Of a stretch of DNA of 64,000 nt, positions 19,558 through 28,473 are shown in pieces. Made by a program: the position numbers and the translations under genes. The notes under the pieces were generated by a model that did no database searches, was not told the DNA's origin, and was given only the letters and a program-made list of their open reading frames with translations. Within the stretch, counting starts at the first letter, position 1; the number at the start of each line of letters is the position of its first letter. This stretch comes from Sphingobacterium sp. B16(2022) (GTDB lineage: Bacteria; Bacteroidota; Bacteroidia; Sphingobacteriales; Sphingobacteriaceae): the NCBI RefSeq assembly GCF_012030425.1, contig NZ_JAAUVN010000003.1:186001-250000 (forward strand), given 5' to 3'.

Positions 19558-20190
19558 ATGCATATTTTAAAATCATTAATTATCACTGTATCTCTTCTAT
19601 GTGCGCAACAGCAATTCGCATCGGCTCAAGCTCCAGTAGCTCAACCAACAACAGCGAGTGCTAATAAGTTTGGCCCAGAAGGTTTGAGTAAAGGTAGTCT
19701 TGCAAATCAGTTTGACCATTTGAACTACATATCAAAAAATAATTATGATTTCAAGATGGTGCGCAAAACAAATCTTGAAATTATCAAAAAAAATGTAGTT
19801 GATACTGTAAGTAAACTTCAGAAAGAAATTAACACCTTAAAGTCTGCTAGTTCTAATTATGGATCAACAACAAAAGGTTTACAAGATAGTGTTCAAATTT
19901 TAAAAGATCAATTAGCGCAAGAGCAAGAAAAAGTAGATAGTTTTTCATTTTTAGGTATTAATACGACAAAGTCAGCTTATAGCAGTATCGTGTGGATAAT
20001 TATTGCTGTACTTTTAATCAGCACCGTTACATTTTTATTTTCTTACCGCAAGGCTAAGGTGAATACTGATGAATATCAAAAAACAGCAGATCAAGCACAA
20101 GAAGAGCTTGCATTATTCCGTAAAAAAGCGCTTGAAAAAGAACAAGCTTTAAAACGTCAACTTCAAGACGAGTTAAATAAGAAATCATAA
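19558..20190 (+). CDS. Secreted-signal, coiled-coil, single-membrane-helix protein of unknown function
   Basis: These 210 residues begin with a signal peptide (cleavage near QFASAQ). A Lys-rich helical segment with heptad-like leucines follows (about 75-135), then a membrane helix SIVWIIIAVLLISTVTFLF (about 142-161) and a charged C-terminal coiled coil (EELALFRKKALEKEQALKRQ). The layout suggests a periplasmic domain and a cytoplasmic tail, spanning the inner membrane. I recall similar Bacteroidota proteins being labelled tRNA (guanine-N1)-methyltransferase; nothing here supports that activity. It stands alone between two hairpins, with its own candidate promoter. The gene is real; function is unknown. 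Confidence 0.75.
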   Translation: MHILKSLIITVSLLCAQQQFASAQAPVAQPTTASANKFGPEGLSKGSLANQFDHLNYISKNNYDFKMVRKTNLEIIKKNVVDTVSKLQKEINTLKSASSNYGSTTKGLQDSVQILKDQLAQEQEKVDSFSFLGINTTKSAYSSIVWIIIAVLLISTVTFLFSYRKAKVNTDEYQKTADQAQEELALFRKKALEKEQALKRQLQDELNKKS

Positions 20191-20208
20191 GATTCTAAGA
20201 TAGATAAT

Positions 20209-20241
20209 TAGGGGCAATCCACATGATGTGAATTGCCCCTA
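20209..20241 (+). terminator. Rho-independent terminator after the coiled-coil gene
   Basis: A GC-rich 10-bp stem (TAGGGGCAAT, 20209-20218, with 20232-20241) includes an inner CACAT/ATGTG pairing and is followed by TTTTATT. Confidence 0.8.
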
Positions 20242-20661
20242 TTTTATTGGATGATAGATCAAAACGATTATAGAAATAAAAAATACAAGGAGGTTTTTTC
20301 TCCCAATCATCAACTTTCGAAAATTAAAATCACCTGATTAACAATAATTATGATCATATCAGCTATCATGAATTGTTAAAAATAAAGATTTCTTGATCTC
20401 CTCAGGCTGTATAGCTAAAAATAAAAGATCCAGAAAAAATGCCATTAAGAAGCATAGGCACGTATTATGGAGCCAAAGATGATTTTTTCAGCGAACCCAG
20501 TCAATTAGAATGAATAACAAATTGACATATTTAAATAAAAAAGAATTTAATTGAAATTTCTATTTGTTTTTCAGCGACAATAAGCTTATTTTTGCTGACC
20601 AAAAAGAGGCGGTTTTTATTGCCTTTATAAAATTGATTAATAAATATTTAGTCCCTATAAT
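20242..20661. other. Region upstream of atpD
   Basis: These 420 bp hold no supported gene; a 24-codon frame at 20439-20513 has no supporting evidence. The only clear signal is the atpD promoter at 20563-20594. The leader would be about 60 nt. Confidence 0.6.
20563..20594 (+). promoter_or_regulatory. Promoter of atpD-atpC (TTTG-N20-TATTTTTG)
   Basis: TTTG at 20563-20566, a 20-bp spacer and TATTTTTG at 20587-20594 match the Bacteroidota housekeeping promoter consensus exactly. Transcription would begin near 20600. Confidence 0.75.
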
Positions 20662-22164
20662 ATGCCCAATATTGGTAAAATAGCGCAGATTATCGGCCCA
20701 GTGGTTGACGTCAACTTCGCCGACAATGAAAATCTACCTAGAATTTACGATGCCTTGATTATCGAAAGAGAAAATGGTCAGCGTGTCGTTTTAGAGGTTC
20801 AACAACACTTAGGTGAGGAACGTGTTCGTACAATTTCTATGGATGCAACCGAAGGTTTGGTTCGTGGAATGAAAGTTGTCGACACAGGTGCTCCAATCAA
20901 AATGCCTATTGGTGAAGAAATTAAAGGTCGTGTATTCAACGTTGTGGGTGATGCCATTGACGGGATCAAAAATTTAGATAAAACAAATGGTCGTTCGATC
21001 CATAATGTTCCACCTAAATTTGAAGATTTATCGACTGAAACTGAAGTACTTTTTACAGGTATTAAAGTAATCGATTTATTAGAGCCTTATTCTAAAGGTG
21101 GTAAAATTGGATTGTTTGGTGGTGCCGGTGTAGGTAAAACTGTATTAATCCAAGAATTAATCAACAATATTGCAAAAGGACACGGTGGTTTATCTGTATT
21201 TGCTGGTGTTGGAGAGCGTACACGTGAGGGTAATGACTTATTACGTGAGATGTTGGAATCAGGCATTATCAAATACGGTGAGCATTTCATGGAAGAGATG
21301 GAAAAAGGTCAATGGCCTTTAGATGCTATCGATACTGAATTAATGAAAGAATCAAAATGTACTTTCGTATTCGGTCAAATGAATGAGCCTCCAGGTGCGC
21401 GTGCACGTGTTGCTTTATCAGGTTTAACAATCGCTGAATATTTCCGTGATGGTGAAGAAGATGGTAAAGGTAAAGACGTATTATTCTTTATTGATAATAT
21501 CTTCCGTTTTACACAAGCTGGTTCTGAAGTATCTGCTTTATTAGGCCGTATGCCTTCTGCAGTAGGTTACCAACCAACTTTGGCAACAGAGATGGGTTTA
21601 ATGCAAGAGCGTATCACATCTACTAAAAATGGATCAATTACATCCGTTCAAGCGGTATATGTACCTGCCGATGATTTAACTGACCCTGCACCAGCGACAA
21701 CATTCGCTCACTTAGATGCAACAACAGTATTGTCTCGTAAGATTGCTGAGTTAGGTATTTACCCTGCGGTGGATCCATTAGATTCAACTTCTCGTATCTT
21801 AAGCCCTGCAATTTTAGGTAATGAGCACTACGATACAGCACAACGTGTTAAAGAAATCTTACAACGTTACAAAGAATTACAAGATATCATCGCTATCTTA
21901 GGTATGGATGAGCTGTCTGAAGAAGATAAATTAACAGTACAACGCGCACGTCGTGTTCAACGTTTCTTATCTCAACCTTTCCACGTTGCGGAGCAATTTA
22001 CAGGTTTAAAAGGTGTATTAGTAGATATCAAAGATACAATCAAAGGATTCAATATGATCCTTCAAGGTGAAGTTGATGAATATCCTGAAGCAGCTTTCAA
22101 CTTAGTAGGTAGCATCGAAGAAGCAATCGAAAAAGGTAAAAAATTATTAGCTGAAGCAGTTTAA
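20662..22164 (+). CDS. atpD: F1Fo ATP synthase subunit beta
   Basis: This 500-residue catalytic subunit of F1 ATPase binds ATP/ADP at the beta sites. The Walker A motif GGAGVGKT is at residues 153-160. The conserved GERTREGNDL, Walker B VLFFIDNIFRFTQAG and ALLGRMPSAVGYQPTLATEMG segments are all intact. Length and ends are normal. It has its own promoter, and only atpC follows; the genes for the other subunits are not nearby, a split arrangement known in many Bacteroidota. Codon use looks strongly biased, as expected for a highly expressed gene. Confidence 0.98.
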   Translation: MPNIGKIAQIIGPVVDVNFADNENLPRIYDALIIERENGQRVVLEVQQHLGEERVRTISMDATEGLVRGMKVVDTGAPIKMPIGEEIKGRVFNVVGDAIDGIKNLDKTNGRSIHNVPPKFEDLSTETEVLFTGIKVIDLLEPYSKGGKIGLFGGAGVGKTVLIQELINNIAKGHGGLSVFAGVGERTREGNDLLREMLESGIIKYGEHFMEEMEKGQWPLDAIDTELMKESKCTFVFGQMNEPPGARARVALSGLTIAEYFRDGEEDGKGKDVLFFIDNIFRFTQAGSEVSALLGRMPSAVGYQPTLATEMGLMQERITSTKNGSITSVQAVYVPADDLTDPAPATTFAHLDATTVLSRKIAELGIYPAVDPLDSTSRILSPAILGNEHYDTAQRVKEILQRYKELQDIIAILGMDELSEEDKLTVQRARRVQRFLSQPFHVAEQFTGLKGVLVDIKDTIKGFNMILQGEVDEYPEAAFNLVGSIEEAIEKGKKLLAEAV

Positions 22165-22165
22165 T

Positions 22166-22266
22166 TAGATATTAGACATTAGATATGAGGTAATGGAGAC
22201 GCTATTATCTCATATCTATTTGAAGACCTCAAGTTCTCAAATTTCAAATCTCAAATCTTATATCTA
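22166..22266. repeat. Nested repeat/hairpin between atpD and atpC
   Basis: The whole 108-bp gap is made of variants of TTAGATAT and CTCAAAT. An inner stem of 15 bp with one G-U pair (22180-22194 with 22204-22218) encloses a 9-nt loop, and an outer TAGATAT/ATATCTA pair lies at 22166-22172 and 22260-22266. It resembles dispersed intergenic repeats of Bacteroidota genomes and may set the atpD/atpC expression ratio. Confidence 0.6.
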
Positions 22267-22272
22267 AAAATA

Positions 22273-22521
22273 ATGAAATTATCTATAATCACTCCAGACA
22301 AAATAGTATTTGAAGGTGATGCAACTGCAGTAACTGTTCCAGGAACTTCAGGATCTTTTCAAATATTGAAAGATCACGCGGCTATCATTTCGACTTTGGA
22401 AGACGGAAAAGTAATTGTTCAGCAAGGTAAAGACGAGCAGATCTTAAACATCAAAGGTGGTGTTGTAGAAGCTAAGAATAATGTCGTTACCATTTTGGCC
22501 GAAGGAATTATTGAAGCATAA
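22273..22521 (+). CDS. atpC: F1Fo ATP synthase subunit epsilon (short form)
   Basis: These 82 residues cover only the N-terminal beta-sandwich domain: MKLSIITPDKIVFEGDATAV, GSFQILKDHAAIISTLEDGK, LNIKGGVVEAKNNVVTILAE. The C-terminal two-helix domain that inhibits the enzyme in E. coli (protein about 139 residues) is missing. Short epsilon subunits are usual in Bacteroidota, so this is probably the normal form and not a truncation; a strong terminator follows the stop. It implies that epsilon-mediated inhibition of ATP hydrolysis is absent or different. Confidence 0.93.
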   Translation: MKLSIITPDKIVFEGDATAVTVPGTSGSFQILKDHAAIISTLEDGKVIVQQGKDEQILNIKGGVVEAKNNVVTILAEGIIEA

Positions 22522-22539
22522 TCATCTTACGATGATCTC

Positions 22540-22578
22540 AAAAGCCTCTTATTAAAAAATAAGAGGCTTTTATTTTTT
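22540..22578 (+). terminator. Rho-independent terminator of atpD-atpC
   Basis: A perfect 12-bp stem (AAAAGCCTCTTA, 22540-22551, with 22560-22571) and an 8-nt loop are followed by ATTTTTT, 18 bp after atpC. Confidence 0.88.
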
Positions 22579-23108
22579 CAACACATTATAAACAAATTGT
22601 TGAAAAACTATTATAAATCCGAAAATGATTTCCCTCTTAACATGTCAATAGAAAAGTGGCATATCCTCCAACCTAAAATAAACATCATTTGTCCACAATG
22701 TGGATAAGTTGACAAAATAGTGCATTATGCATCAAGATTAGTTTTTCTCCTTATACTAAGACAAGAAAATCATCTTAAACAAACACTTTAGAAGACTCTT
22801 AAATTCCACCATAATAAAAACGTTCTGACCCATTCTTGACATTTCTCCATACACAGATCCACAAGACACATCCAATCTAACACCCAGCAATCTGAAAGCT
22901 ATCAACAATTTGTTTAAAGCAATGCAACTTGTCGGTTTCCAAGTCCCCAGTTTTCACAACCTATCCCCCCATCATCCCATTTAAAATTTTTTCCACATAT
23001 TGTTCATAAACTGTAGTCTCATGAATCAAAAAAAACGGAGTATCGCTTCAAAGAAATAACACTCAAAAAAATAAAAAGAATAAGGAATTATCAATTTTTA
23101 AGAAGAAT

Positions 23109-23139
23109 TTGAGGTTAAAATGAAAAAAAATATTTTTGA
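23109..23139 (+). promoter_or_regulatory. Promoter of the ilv-leu operon (TTTG-N19-TATTTTTG)
   Basis: TTTG at 23109-23112 and TATTTTTG at 23132-23139 with a 19-bp spacer match the Bacteroidota consensus. The transcript would start near 23145, giving a leader of about 270 nt before ilvE. Confidence 0.68.
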
Positions 23140-23143
23140 CCCA

Positions 23144-23173
23144 AGTAGACCGATTTTAAATACGGTCTACTTA
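23144..23173 (+). promoter_or_regulatory. Inverted repeat at the predicted ilv transcript start
   Basis: AAGTAGACCG (23144-23153) pairs perfectly with 23164-23173 across a 10-nt loop. Lying on the predicted start site, it could be a repressor operator or a 5' stabilising hairpin of the leader RNA. Confidence 0.45.
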
Positions 23174-23415
23174 CTGCATTCTAAAATATCACTAATATTA
23201 AAAATATAAAAATTTAATTTTGCAAAAAACAAATAATCAAAATTATATACTTAATCAAAAAAGTTAGATAAGGCTATTGCCAATTATTTTTATTCGGAGT
23301 AACTTAAAGAAATAATTTCAGCAGTAAAGTTTACGCTTAAATTACATTTACCCAAGGGAAACAAAAACAGGTCATTTTCTAATTATTACTAATAGGGAGG
23401 GTAGATAACAAGGTT

Positions 23416-24306
23416 ATGAAATATTACGACGAGAACACATTAATTTACTTAGACGGATCTTACGTCAAAGCTTTTGCTACGGGTCTTGACCTGTATACTC
23501 AAGCTTTGCATTATGGATATGGTGCGTTTGAGGGTCTTAGGGCATATAACACCCACAATGGACCTCGTATTTTTAAGGCACTGGAACACTTTGAGCGTCT
23601 AGAGAAGTCATGTGAGGCAATCAACATACCATATACGTGGGATAATAGGGAGTTGATTGACCGTGCTTATGAATTATTATCCATCAACAATCTACGTTCA
23701 GCCTACATTCGTCCATTGGTATTCTCTGGATCCAACATGCATCTCACTTCATCAACAGAAGCTCGGATCATGATGGCGGCATGGGAATGGGGACCTTATT
23801 TAGGACAAAATTTATTAAAGGTTGAAATATCGGATATTCAGCGACCAAGTTCAAAGGCATTTCCGATTTCATCAAAAATATCAGGCCAATACATCAACTC
23901 CATTTTAGCAAGTAGTAAAGCAATAAAAAATGGATATGACGAAGCACTGTTGTTAGATCAGGATGGTTATGTTGCACAAGCGTCAAGTGAAAACTTATTT
24001 ATTGAAAAAGATTTCAAACTGTATACACCGCCTATTCAGAATATTTTTCCTGGCATAACCCGAAAACAAGTCATGCTGATCTGTAAAAAATTAGGAATTG
24101 AACTAATTGAGAAAAGGTTGACAGTGCAAGATATCCACGAAGCAGATTCAGCTTTTCTATCAGGAACGGCAGCAGAAATAATAGGAATCAAACAAGTCGA
24201 TCACATTATTTATAAAGAAGATTGGGAGCATACAATAGGTGCTTCTATACAAAGAAGATATAAAAATTTAGTATTAGAGAACGAGAACTATGAAGTCATC
24301 ATCTGA
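23416..24306 (+). CDS. ilvE: Branched-chain amino acid aminotransferase
   Basis: This 296-residue class IV PLP enzyme interconverts Leu, Ile and Val with their 2-oxo acids using glutamate. Motifs: LHYGYGAFEGLRAY (32-44), SSKISGQYINSILA with the probable PLP lysine Lys154, and ASSENLFIEKD near 190. It is the first gene of the ilv-leu cluster; its 3' end overlaps ilvD by 17 bases, so the two are probably translationally coupled. A GGGAGGG tract about 15 bases before the start could act as an unusual ribosome-binding site. Length is normal for the family. Confidence 0.95.
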   Translation: MKYYDENTLIYLDGSYVKAFATGLDLYTQALHYGYGAFEGLRAYNTHNGPRIFKALEHFERLEKSCEAINIPYTWDNRELIDRAYELLSINNLRSAYIRPLVFSGSNMHLTSSTEARIMMAAWEWGPYLGQNLLKVEISDIQRPSSKAFPISSKISGQYINSILASSKAIKNGYDEALLLDQDGYVAQASSENLFIEKDFKLYTPPIQNIFPGITRKQVMLICKKLGIELIEKRLTVQDIHEADSAFLSGTAAEIIGIKQVDHIIYKEDWEHTIGASIQRRYKNLVLENENYEVII

Positions 24307-25990
24307 TAAAGAACAAATATTGAATAAATACAGCCGTACATTCACACAAGACGAAACACAACCCGCAGCAAAAGCAATGCTTTATGGTATTGGTCTTACG
24401 GATGCGGACATGGAAAAAGCACAAGTAGGTATTGCAAGTATGGGTTATGATGGGAACACCTGTAACATGCATTTAAATGATCTAGCACAAGTCGTTAAAA
24501 AAGGTGTCTGGGCAAGTGATTTAGTCGGATTAACATTTGGTACAATCGGTGTCAGCGATGGTATGAGTAATGGTACTGCGGGTATGCGTTATTCATTAGT
24601 AAGCAGGGATGTCATTGCTGATAGCATTGAGACAATCTGTGGTGGCCAATATTATGATGGATTGATTGCGATCCCAGGATGTGATAAGAACATGCCAGGT
24701 GCAGTTATCGCTATGGGCCGTTTAGATCGTCCTGCGATTATGGTATATGGTGGAACAATTGCACCCGGTCATTATAAAGGCGAAGATTTAAATATTGTCT
24801 CCGCATTTGAAGCTTTAGGGCAAAAAATATGTGGTAATATTTCCGACGAAGATTACGATGGTGTCATCCGTAATACATGTCCAGGAGCAGGTGCCTGTGG
24901 TGGAATGTATACCGCAAATACAATGGCTGCTGCCATCGAAGCATTAGGAATGAGTTTACCTTACTCATCATCCAATCCTGCTGTATCACAAGATAAAAAA
25001 GATGAATGTTTAGAAGCAGGTAAATATATCCGTATCTTATTAGAAAAAGATATCAAACCTTCCGATATCATGACACGTAAAGCATTTGAAAATGCCATCC
25101 GTGCGATCATCATACTAGGAGGAAGTACAAATGCCGTATTGCACTTTATAGCAATTGGCAAATCCGTTGGAGTAAATATCACACAAGATGATTTCCAACG
25201 TATGTCGGATGAAACCCCGGTTTTAGCTGATTTTAAACCATCAGGTAAATACTTAATGCAAGATTTACATCAGTACGGTGGAATCCCTGCAGTTTTAAAA
25301 TATTTATTAAATGAGGGATTGCTACATGGGGACTGTTTGACTGTAACAGGAAAAACATTGGCTGAGAATTTAGCAGATGTTAAATCCGTAATAGATTATG
25401 ATCAAAAGATCATTCATAAACTAGCCGATCCTATTAAAGCAAATGGACACTTACAGATCCTATATGGAAACTTAGCCGAGAAAGGTTCGGTAGCAAAAAT
25501 TTCAGGAAAAGAAGGAGAAAAATTTGTCGGACCCGCACGTGTATTTGATGGAGAACAAGATCTTATCGCAGGTATCTCTTCAGGACGTGTCAAAAAAGGA
25601 GATGTAGTGGTTATCAAAAATGAAGGACCGGTTGGAGCACCTGGAATGCCAGAAATGCTAAAACCTACTTCAGCTATTATTGGTGCAGGATTAGGTAAAT
25701 CCGTAGCATTAATCACAGACGGAAGATTCTCTGGAGGTACGCATGGTTTTGTCGTGGGACACATTACCCCTGAAGCGTATAAAGGAGGTTTGATCGGATT
25801 AGTAGAAGATGAAGATATCATTGAAATTGATACCATCAACAATACACTAAATCTAAAAGTAGATGAAGCAACAATTGCTGCTCGACGTGCAAAATGGATA
25901 CAACCAGCACTAAAAGTAACAAAAGGAGTACTTTACAAATATGCTAAAACTGTTGCTGACGCATCAGAAGGCTGTGTAACAGATCTATAA
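24290..25990 (+). CDS. ilvD: Dihydroxy-acid dehydratase
   Basis: This 566-residue Fe-S enzyme dehydrates 2,3-dihydroxyisovalerate and its Ile-pathway homologue. Cluster ligands are visible as Cys58 (DGNTCNM), Cys131 (PGCDKNMPG) and Cys203 (GAGACGGMYTANTM). The C-terminal VALITDGRFSGGTHGFVVGH segment is typical. The start lies inside the end of ilvE. Everything expected of an active enzyme is present. Confidence 0.97.
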   Translation: MKSSSDKEQILNKYSRTFTQDETQPAAKAMLYGIGLTDADMEKAQVGIASMGYDGNTCNMHLNDLAQVVKKGVWASDLVGLTFGTIGVSDGMSNGTAGMRYSLVSRDVIADSIETICGGQYYDGLIAIPGCDKNMPGAVIAMGRLDRPAIMVYGGTIAPGHYKGEDLNIVSAFEALGQKICGNISDEDYDGVIRNTCPGAGACGGMYTANTMAAAIEALGMSLPYSSSNPAVSQDKKDECLEAGKYIRILLEKDIKPSDIMTRKAFENAIRAIIILGGSTNAVLHFIAIGKSVGVNITQDDFQRMSDETPVLADFKPSGKYLMQDLHQYGGIPAVLKYLLNEGLLHGDCLTVTGKTLAENLADVKSVIDYDQKIIHKLADPIKANGHLQILYGNLAEKGSVAKISGKEGEKFVGPARVFDGEQDLIAGISSGRVKKGDVVVIKNEGPVGAPGMPEMLKPTSAIIGAGLGKSVALITDGRFSGGTHGFVVGHITPEAYKGGLIGLVEDEDIIEIDTINNTLNLKVDEATIAARRAKWIQPALKVTKGVLYKYAKTVADASEGCVTDL

Positions 25991-26048
25991 AGAAGAAGAC
26001 CGAATAATCAACAAAACAAAGAATTAAAAATCGAATAAATTAAAAATA

Positions 26049-27794
26049 ATGAGTACGCTGGAAAAAACTGAAAGCAAGGAATGTGCGAAGCAACCTCAAC
26101 CTATTAGTCAACTAAAAGGTTCGCAGGCGGTATTAGAAGCCTTATTGTGTGAAGGTGTTGATACCGTATTTGGATATCCTGGAGGGGCTATTATGCCCAT
26201 CTATGATGCATTATATGATTACAATGAAAAATTGACTCATATTCTAGTCCGCCACGAACAAGGTGGTATTCATGCAGCACAAGGCTATGCAAGAACCTCA
26301 GGTCGTACCGGTGTTGTATTTGCAACTTCTGGTCCCGGAGCAACAAATTTGGTTACTGGTTTAGCCGATGCTATGATTGATAGTAACCCTATAGTCTGTA
26401 TCACTGGACAAGTATTTGCTAGTCTATTGGGTACCGATGCCTTTCAAGAAACAGACGTCATTAATATTACTGCTCCTGTCACCAAATGGAGTTATCAGGT
26501 GACAGAAGCATCAGAAATTCCTACAGCTATAGCAAAAGCTTTTCATATTGCCAGTACTGGCCGTCCAGGTCCCGTATTGATTGATATTACCAAAAATGCA
26601 CAAATGGAATTATTCGATTATTTAGGTTATGAAAAATGTACGCACATCCGTTCGTACCGTCCATCTCCTATTGTAAGAAAAGAATATGTACAGGAAGCGG
26701 CAGCTTTAATCAATAGTGCACAAAAACCATTTATACTATTTGGTCAAGGTATTATCTTAGGTAAAGCTGAGCAGGAGTTTAAAGATTTCTTAGAAAAATC
26801 AGGAATACCTGCTGCAGCCACAGTAATGGGGCTTAGCGCACTCGAAACAGATCATCCACAACATGTTGGAATGCTTGGTATGCATGGTAACTATGCACCT
26901 AATGTGATGACTAACGAGTGTGATGTTTTAATCGCTATAGGTATGCGTTTTGATGACCGTGTTACGGGACGTCTTGACAAATATGCTAAACAGGCAAAAG
27001 TAGTTCATTTGGATATTGACCCTGCCGAAATTGATAAAAATGTTCAAACAACAGTTGCAGTTTGGGGAGATTGTAAAGAAACTTTGCCGCAACTGACCGA
27101 GTTAATTGACAAAAAAGAACATACCGATTGGTTAGAACAATTCAGAACCTTAGAAAAAGAAGAAATTAAAGAGGTCATCCAAAATGAGCTTCACCCTACA
27201 GGTGATGTGCTAACAATGGGTGAAGTTGTTCATTTATTAAATGAATTGACTGGCGGAGATGCAATTATCACGACCGATGTCGGTCAACATCAAATGGTTG
27301 CCTGCCGTTATGCAAAATTCAATCAAACCAAATCCAATGTTACTTCAGGAGGATTAGGAACCATGGGATTTGGTCTACCTGCGGCAATAGGTGCCTGGTA
27401 TGGCGCTCCACATCGCGATGTTATTGCTATTATTGGCGATGGAGGATTCCAGATGACACTCCAAGAGTTGGGAACTATTATGCAATTTGGTGCTAAAGTA
27501 AAAATCTTGATCCTAAACAATCAATTCTTAGGAATGGTTCGCCAATGGCAACAGCTTTTCAATGAAAAACGCTATTCTTTCGTGAATATTACCAGTCCAG
27601 ATTTTGTTGCCTTAGCAAAATCATACTACATAGAAGGGCAAAAAGTTTCAGAAAGAGATCAGTTGAAAACAGCTTTAAAAACGATGTTGGATCATGATGG
27701 AGCTTACCTTCTCGAAGTAATGGTTGGCAAGGAAAACAATGTATTTCCAATGGTTGCCCAAGGGACAAGTGTTTCAGAAATTAGATTGAAATAA
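26049..27794 (+). CDS. ilvB: Acetolactate synthase, large (catalytic) subunit
   Basis: This 581-residue thiamine-diphosphate enzyme makes acetolactate and acetohydroxybutyrate, the first common step of Val/Leu and Ile synthesis. The catalytic Glu70 sits in VRHEQGGIHAAQGYAR, and the cofactor-binding GDGGFQMTLQELGT (from residue 463) with NNQFLGMVRQW completes the ThDP fold. FAD-region residues such as GMRFDDRVTGR are present. It has a 20-residue N-terminal extension with no obvious signal. The regulatory subunit gene starts 1 bp after its stop. Confidence 0.97.
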   Translation: MSTLEKTESKECAKQPQPISQLKGSQAVLEALLCEGVDTVFGYPGGAIMPIYDALYDYNEKLTHILVRHEQGGIHAAQGYARTSGRTGVVFATSGPGATNLVTGLADAMIDSNPIVCITGQVFASLLGTDAFQETDVINITAPVTKWSYQVTEASEIPTAIAKAFHIASTGRPGPVLIDITKNAQMELFDYLGYEKCTHIRSYRPSPIVRKEYVQEAAALINSAQKPFILFGQGIILGKAEQEFKDFLEKSGIPAAATVMGLSALETDHPQHVGMLGMHGNYAPNVMTNECDVLIAIGMRFDDRVTGRLDKYAKQAKVVHLDIDPAEIDKNVQTTVAVWGDCKETLPQLTELIDKKEHTDWLEQFRTLEKEEIKEVIQNELHPTGDVLTMGEVVHLLNELTGGDAIITTDVGQHQMVACRYAKFNQTKSNVTSGGLGTMGFGLPAAIGAWYGAPHRDVIAIIGDGGFQMTLQELGTIMQFGAKVKILILNNQFLGMVRQWQQLFNEKRYSFVNITSPDFVALAKSYYIEGQKVSERDQLKTALKTMLDHDGAYLLEVMVGKENNVFPMVAQGTSVSEIRLK

Positions 27795-27795
27795 A

Positions 27796-28386
27796 ATGGA
27801 AAAACAAGAATATACAATCACAATATATACAGAAAATTCTATCGGTATGATCGGTAGAATATCAACCATATTCTCAAGAAGAAAAATAAATATCGAAAGT
27901 TTAAACACTTCTCCTTCCGAAGTAGAAGGGATTCATCGCTTTACGATTTTAATTACTGAAATAGAAGAAGTAGTACGCAAATTATGCCGTCAAATCGAAA
28001 AACAGGTAGAGGTACTCAAAGCATACTACAATACTAATGATGAAGTAATCTGGCAAGAACAAGCTTTATACAAAGTTCCAACAGAAGTCATTACAGAAAA
28101 AGTGTATGTAGAAAGACTATTACGTCAATATGGCGCATCTGCAGTTGTTATCCGCAAAGACTACACCGTCTTCGAAACCGCAGGTCATCGTGAGGAAATT
28201 GATAAGTTAACAGAAGAGTTGACCAAGTATAATTTAATAGAATTTGTACGTGGTGCACGTATCGCTATCATTAAAGAAAGTGCTGGATTTCATGCTAAAT
28301 TAAAAGAATTTGAACGCAGAGAACCTTCTGAAGATGTCGTTGAAAACGAATATCTCGAAAAAGGAGATGATGTTTTCACCATGTAA
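27796..28386 (+). CDS. ilvN: Acetolactate synthase, small (regulatory) subunit
   Basis: These 196 residues contain an N-terminal ACT domain (YTITIYTENSIGMIGRIST through about residue 80) and the C-terminal small-subunit domain (about 95-175, VTEKV and IEFVRGARIAIIKE). ACT domains of this subunit bind valine and mediate feedback inhibition of the catalytic subunit. Its start is coupled to ilvB. A hairpin follows the stop. Confidence 0.95.
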   Translation: MEKQEYTITIYTENSIGMIGRISTIFSRRKINIESLNTSPSEVEGIHRFTILITEIEEVVRKLCRQIEKQVEVLKAYYNTNDEVIWQEQALYKVPTEVITEKVYVERLLRQYGASAVVIRKDYTVFETAGHREEIDKLTEELTKYNLIEFVRGARIAIIKESAGFHAKLKEFERREPSEDVVENEYLEKGDDVFTM

Positions 28387-28411
28387 TGGCAACATTTCTT
28401 AACTTTCAAAA

Positions 28412-28447
28412 AATGAGGCAATGTCCTATAAAAATCATTGCCTCATT
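28412..28447 (+). terminator. Hairpin between ilvN and the DinB-like gene
   Basis: A perfect 12-bp stem (AATGAGGCAATG, 28412-28423, with 28436-28447) and 12-nt loop, followed by a weak T-run. It probably trims or partially terminates the transcript, as no new promoter is visible after it. Confidence 0.6.
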
Positions 28448-28473
28448 GAAAATTTCGATTAAAAAAGTAAAAA

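Larger units (their letters stand above)
22579..23415. other. Long non-coding region upstream of ilvE with DnaA-box-like sequences
   Basis: No gene is supported in these 837 bp. The left half has DnaA-box matches: TTGTCCACA (22689-22697) facing TGTGGATAA (22699-22707), GTTTTCACA (22950-22958) and TTTTCCACA (22989-22997). The right half is very AT-rich and contains the ilvE promoter and a 10-bp inverted repeat. Confidence 0.55.

Noticed and set aside
20439..20513. 24-codon frame before atpD
   Set aside because: No ribosome-binding signal, homology or promoter position supports it; it ends before the atpD promoter.
23121..23210. 29-codon frame rich in Ile, Leu and Val upstream of ilvE, suggesting an attenuator leader peptide
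   Set aside because: It starts upstream of the predicted transcript start (near 23145), has no terminator after it, and AT-rich DNA gives many such frames by chance.
25414..25842. 142-codon antisense frame inside ilvD, and similar ones inside leuB (35741-36256) and the DUF294 gene (18037-18507)
   Set aside because: All lie opposite well-supported genes and show no family features; they are by-products of codon use.
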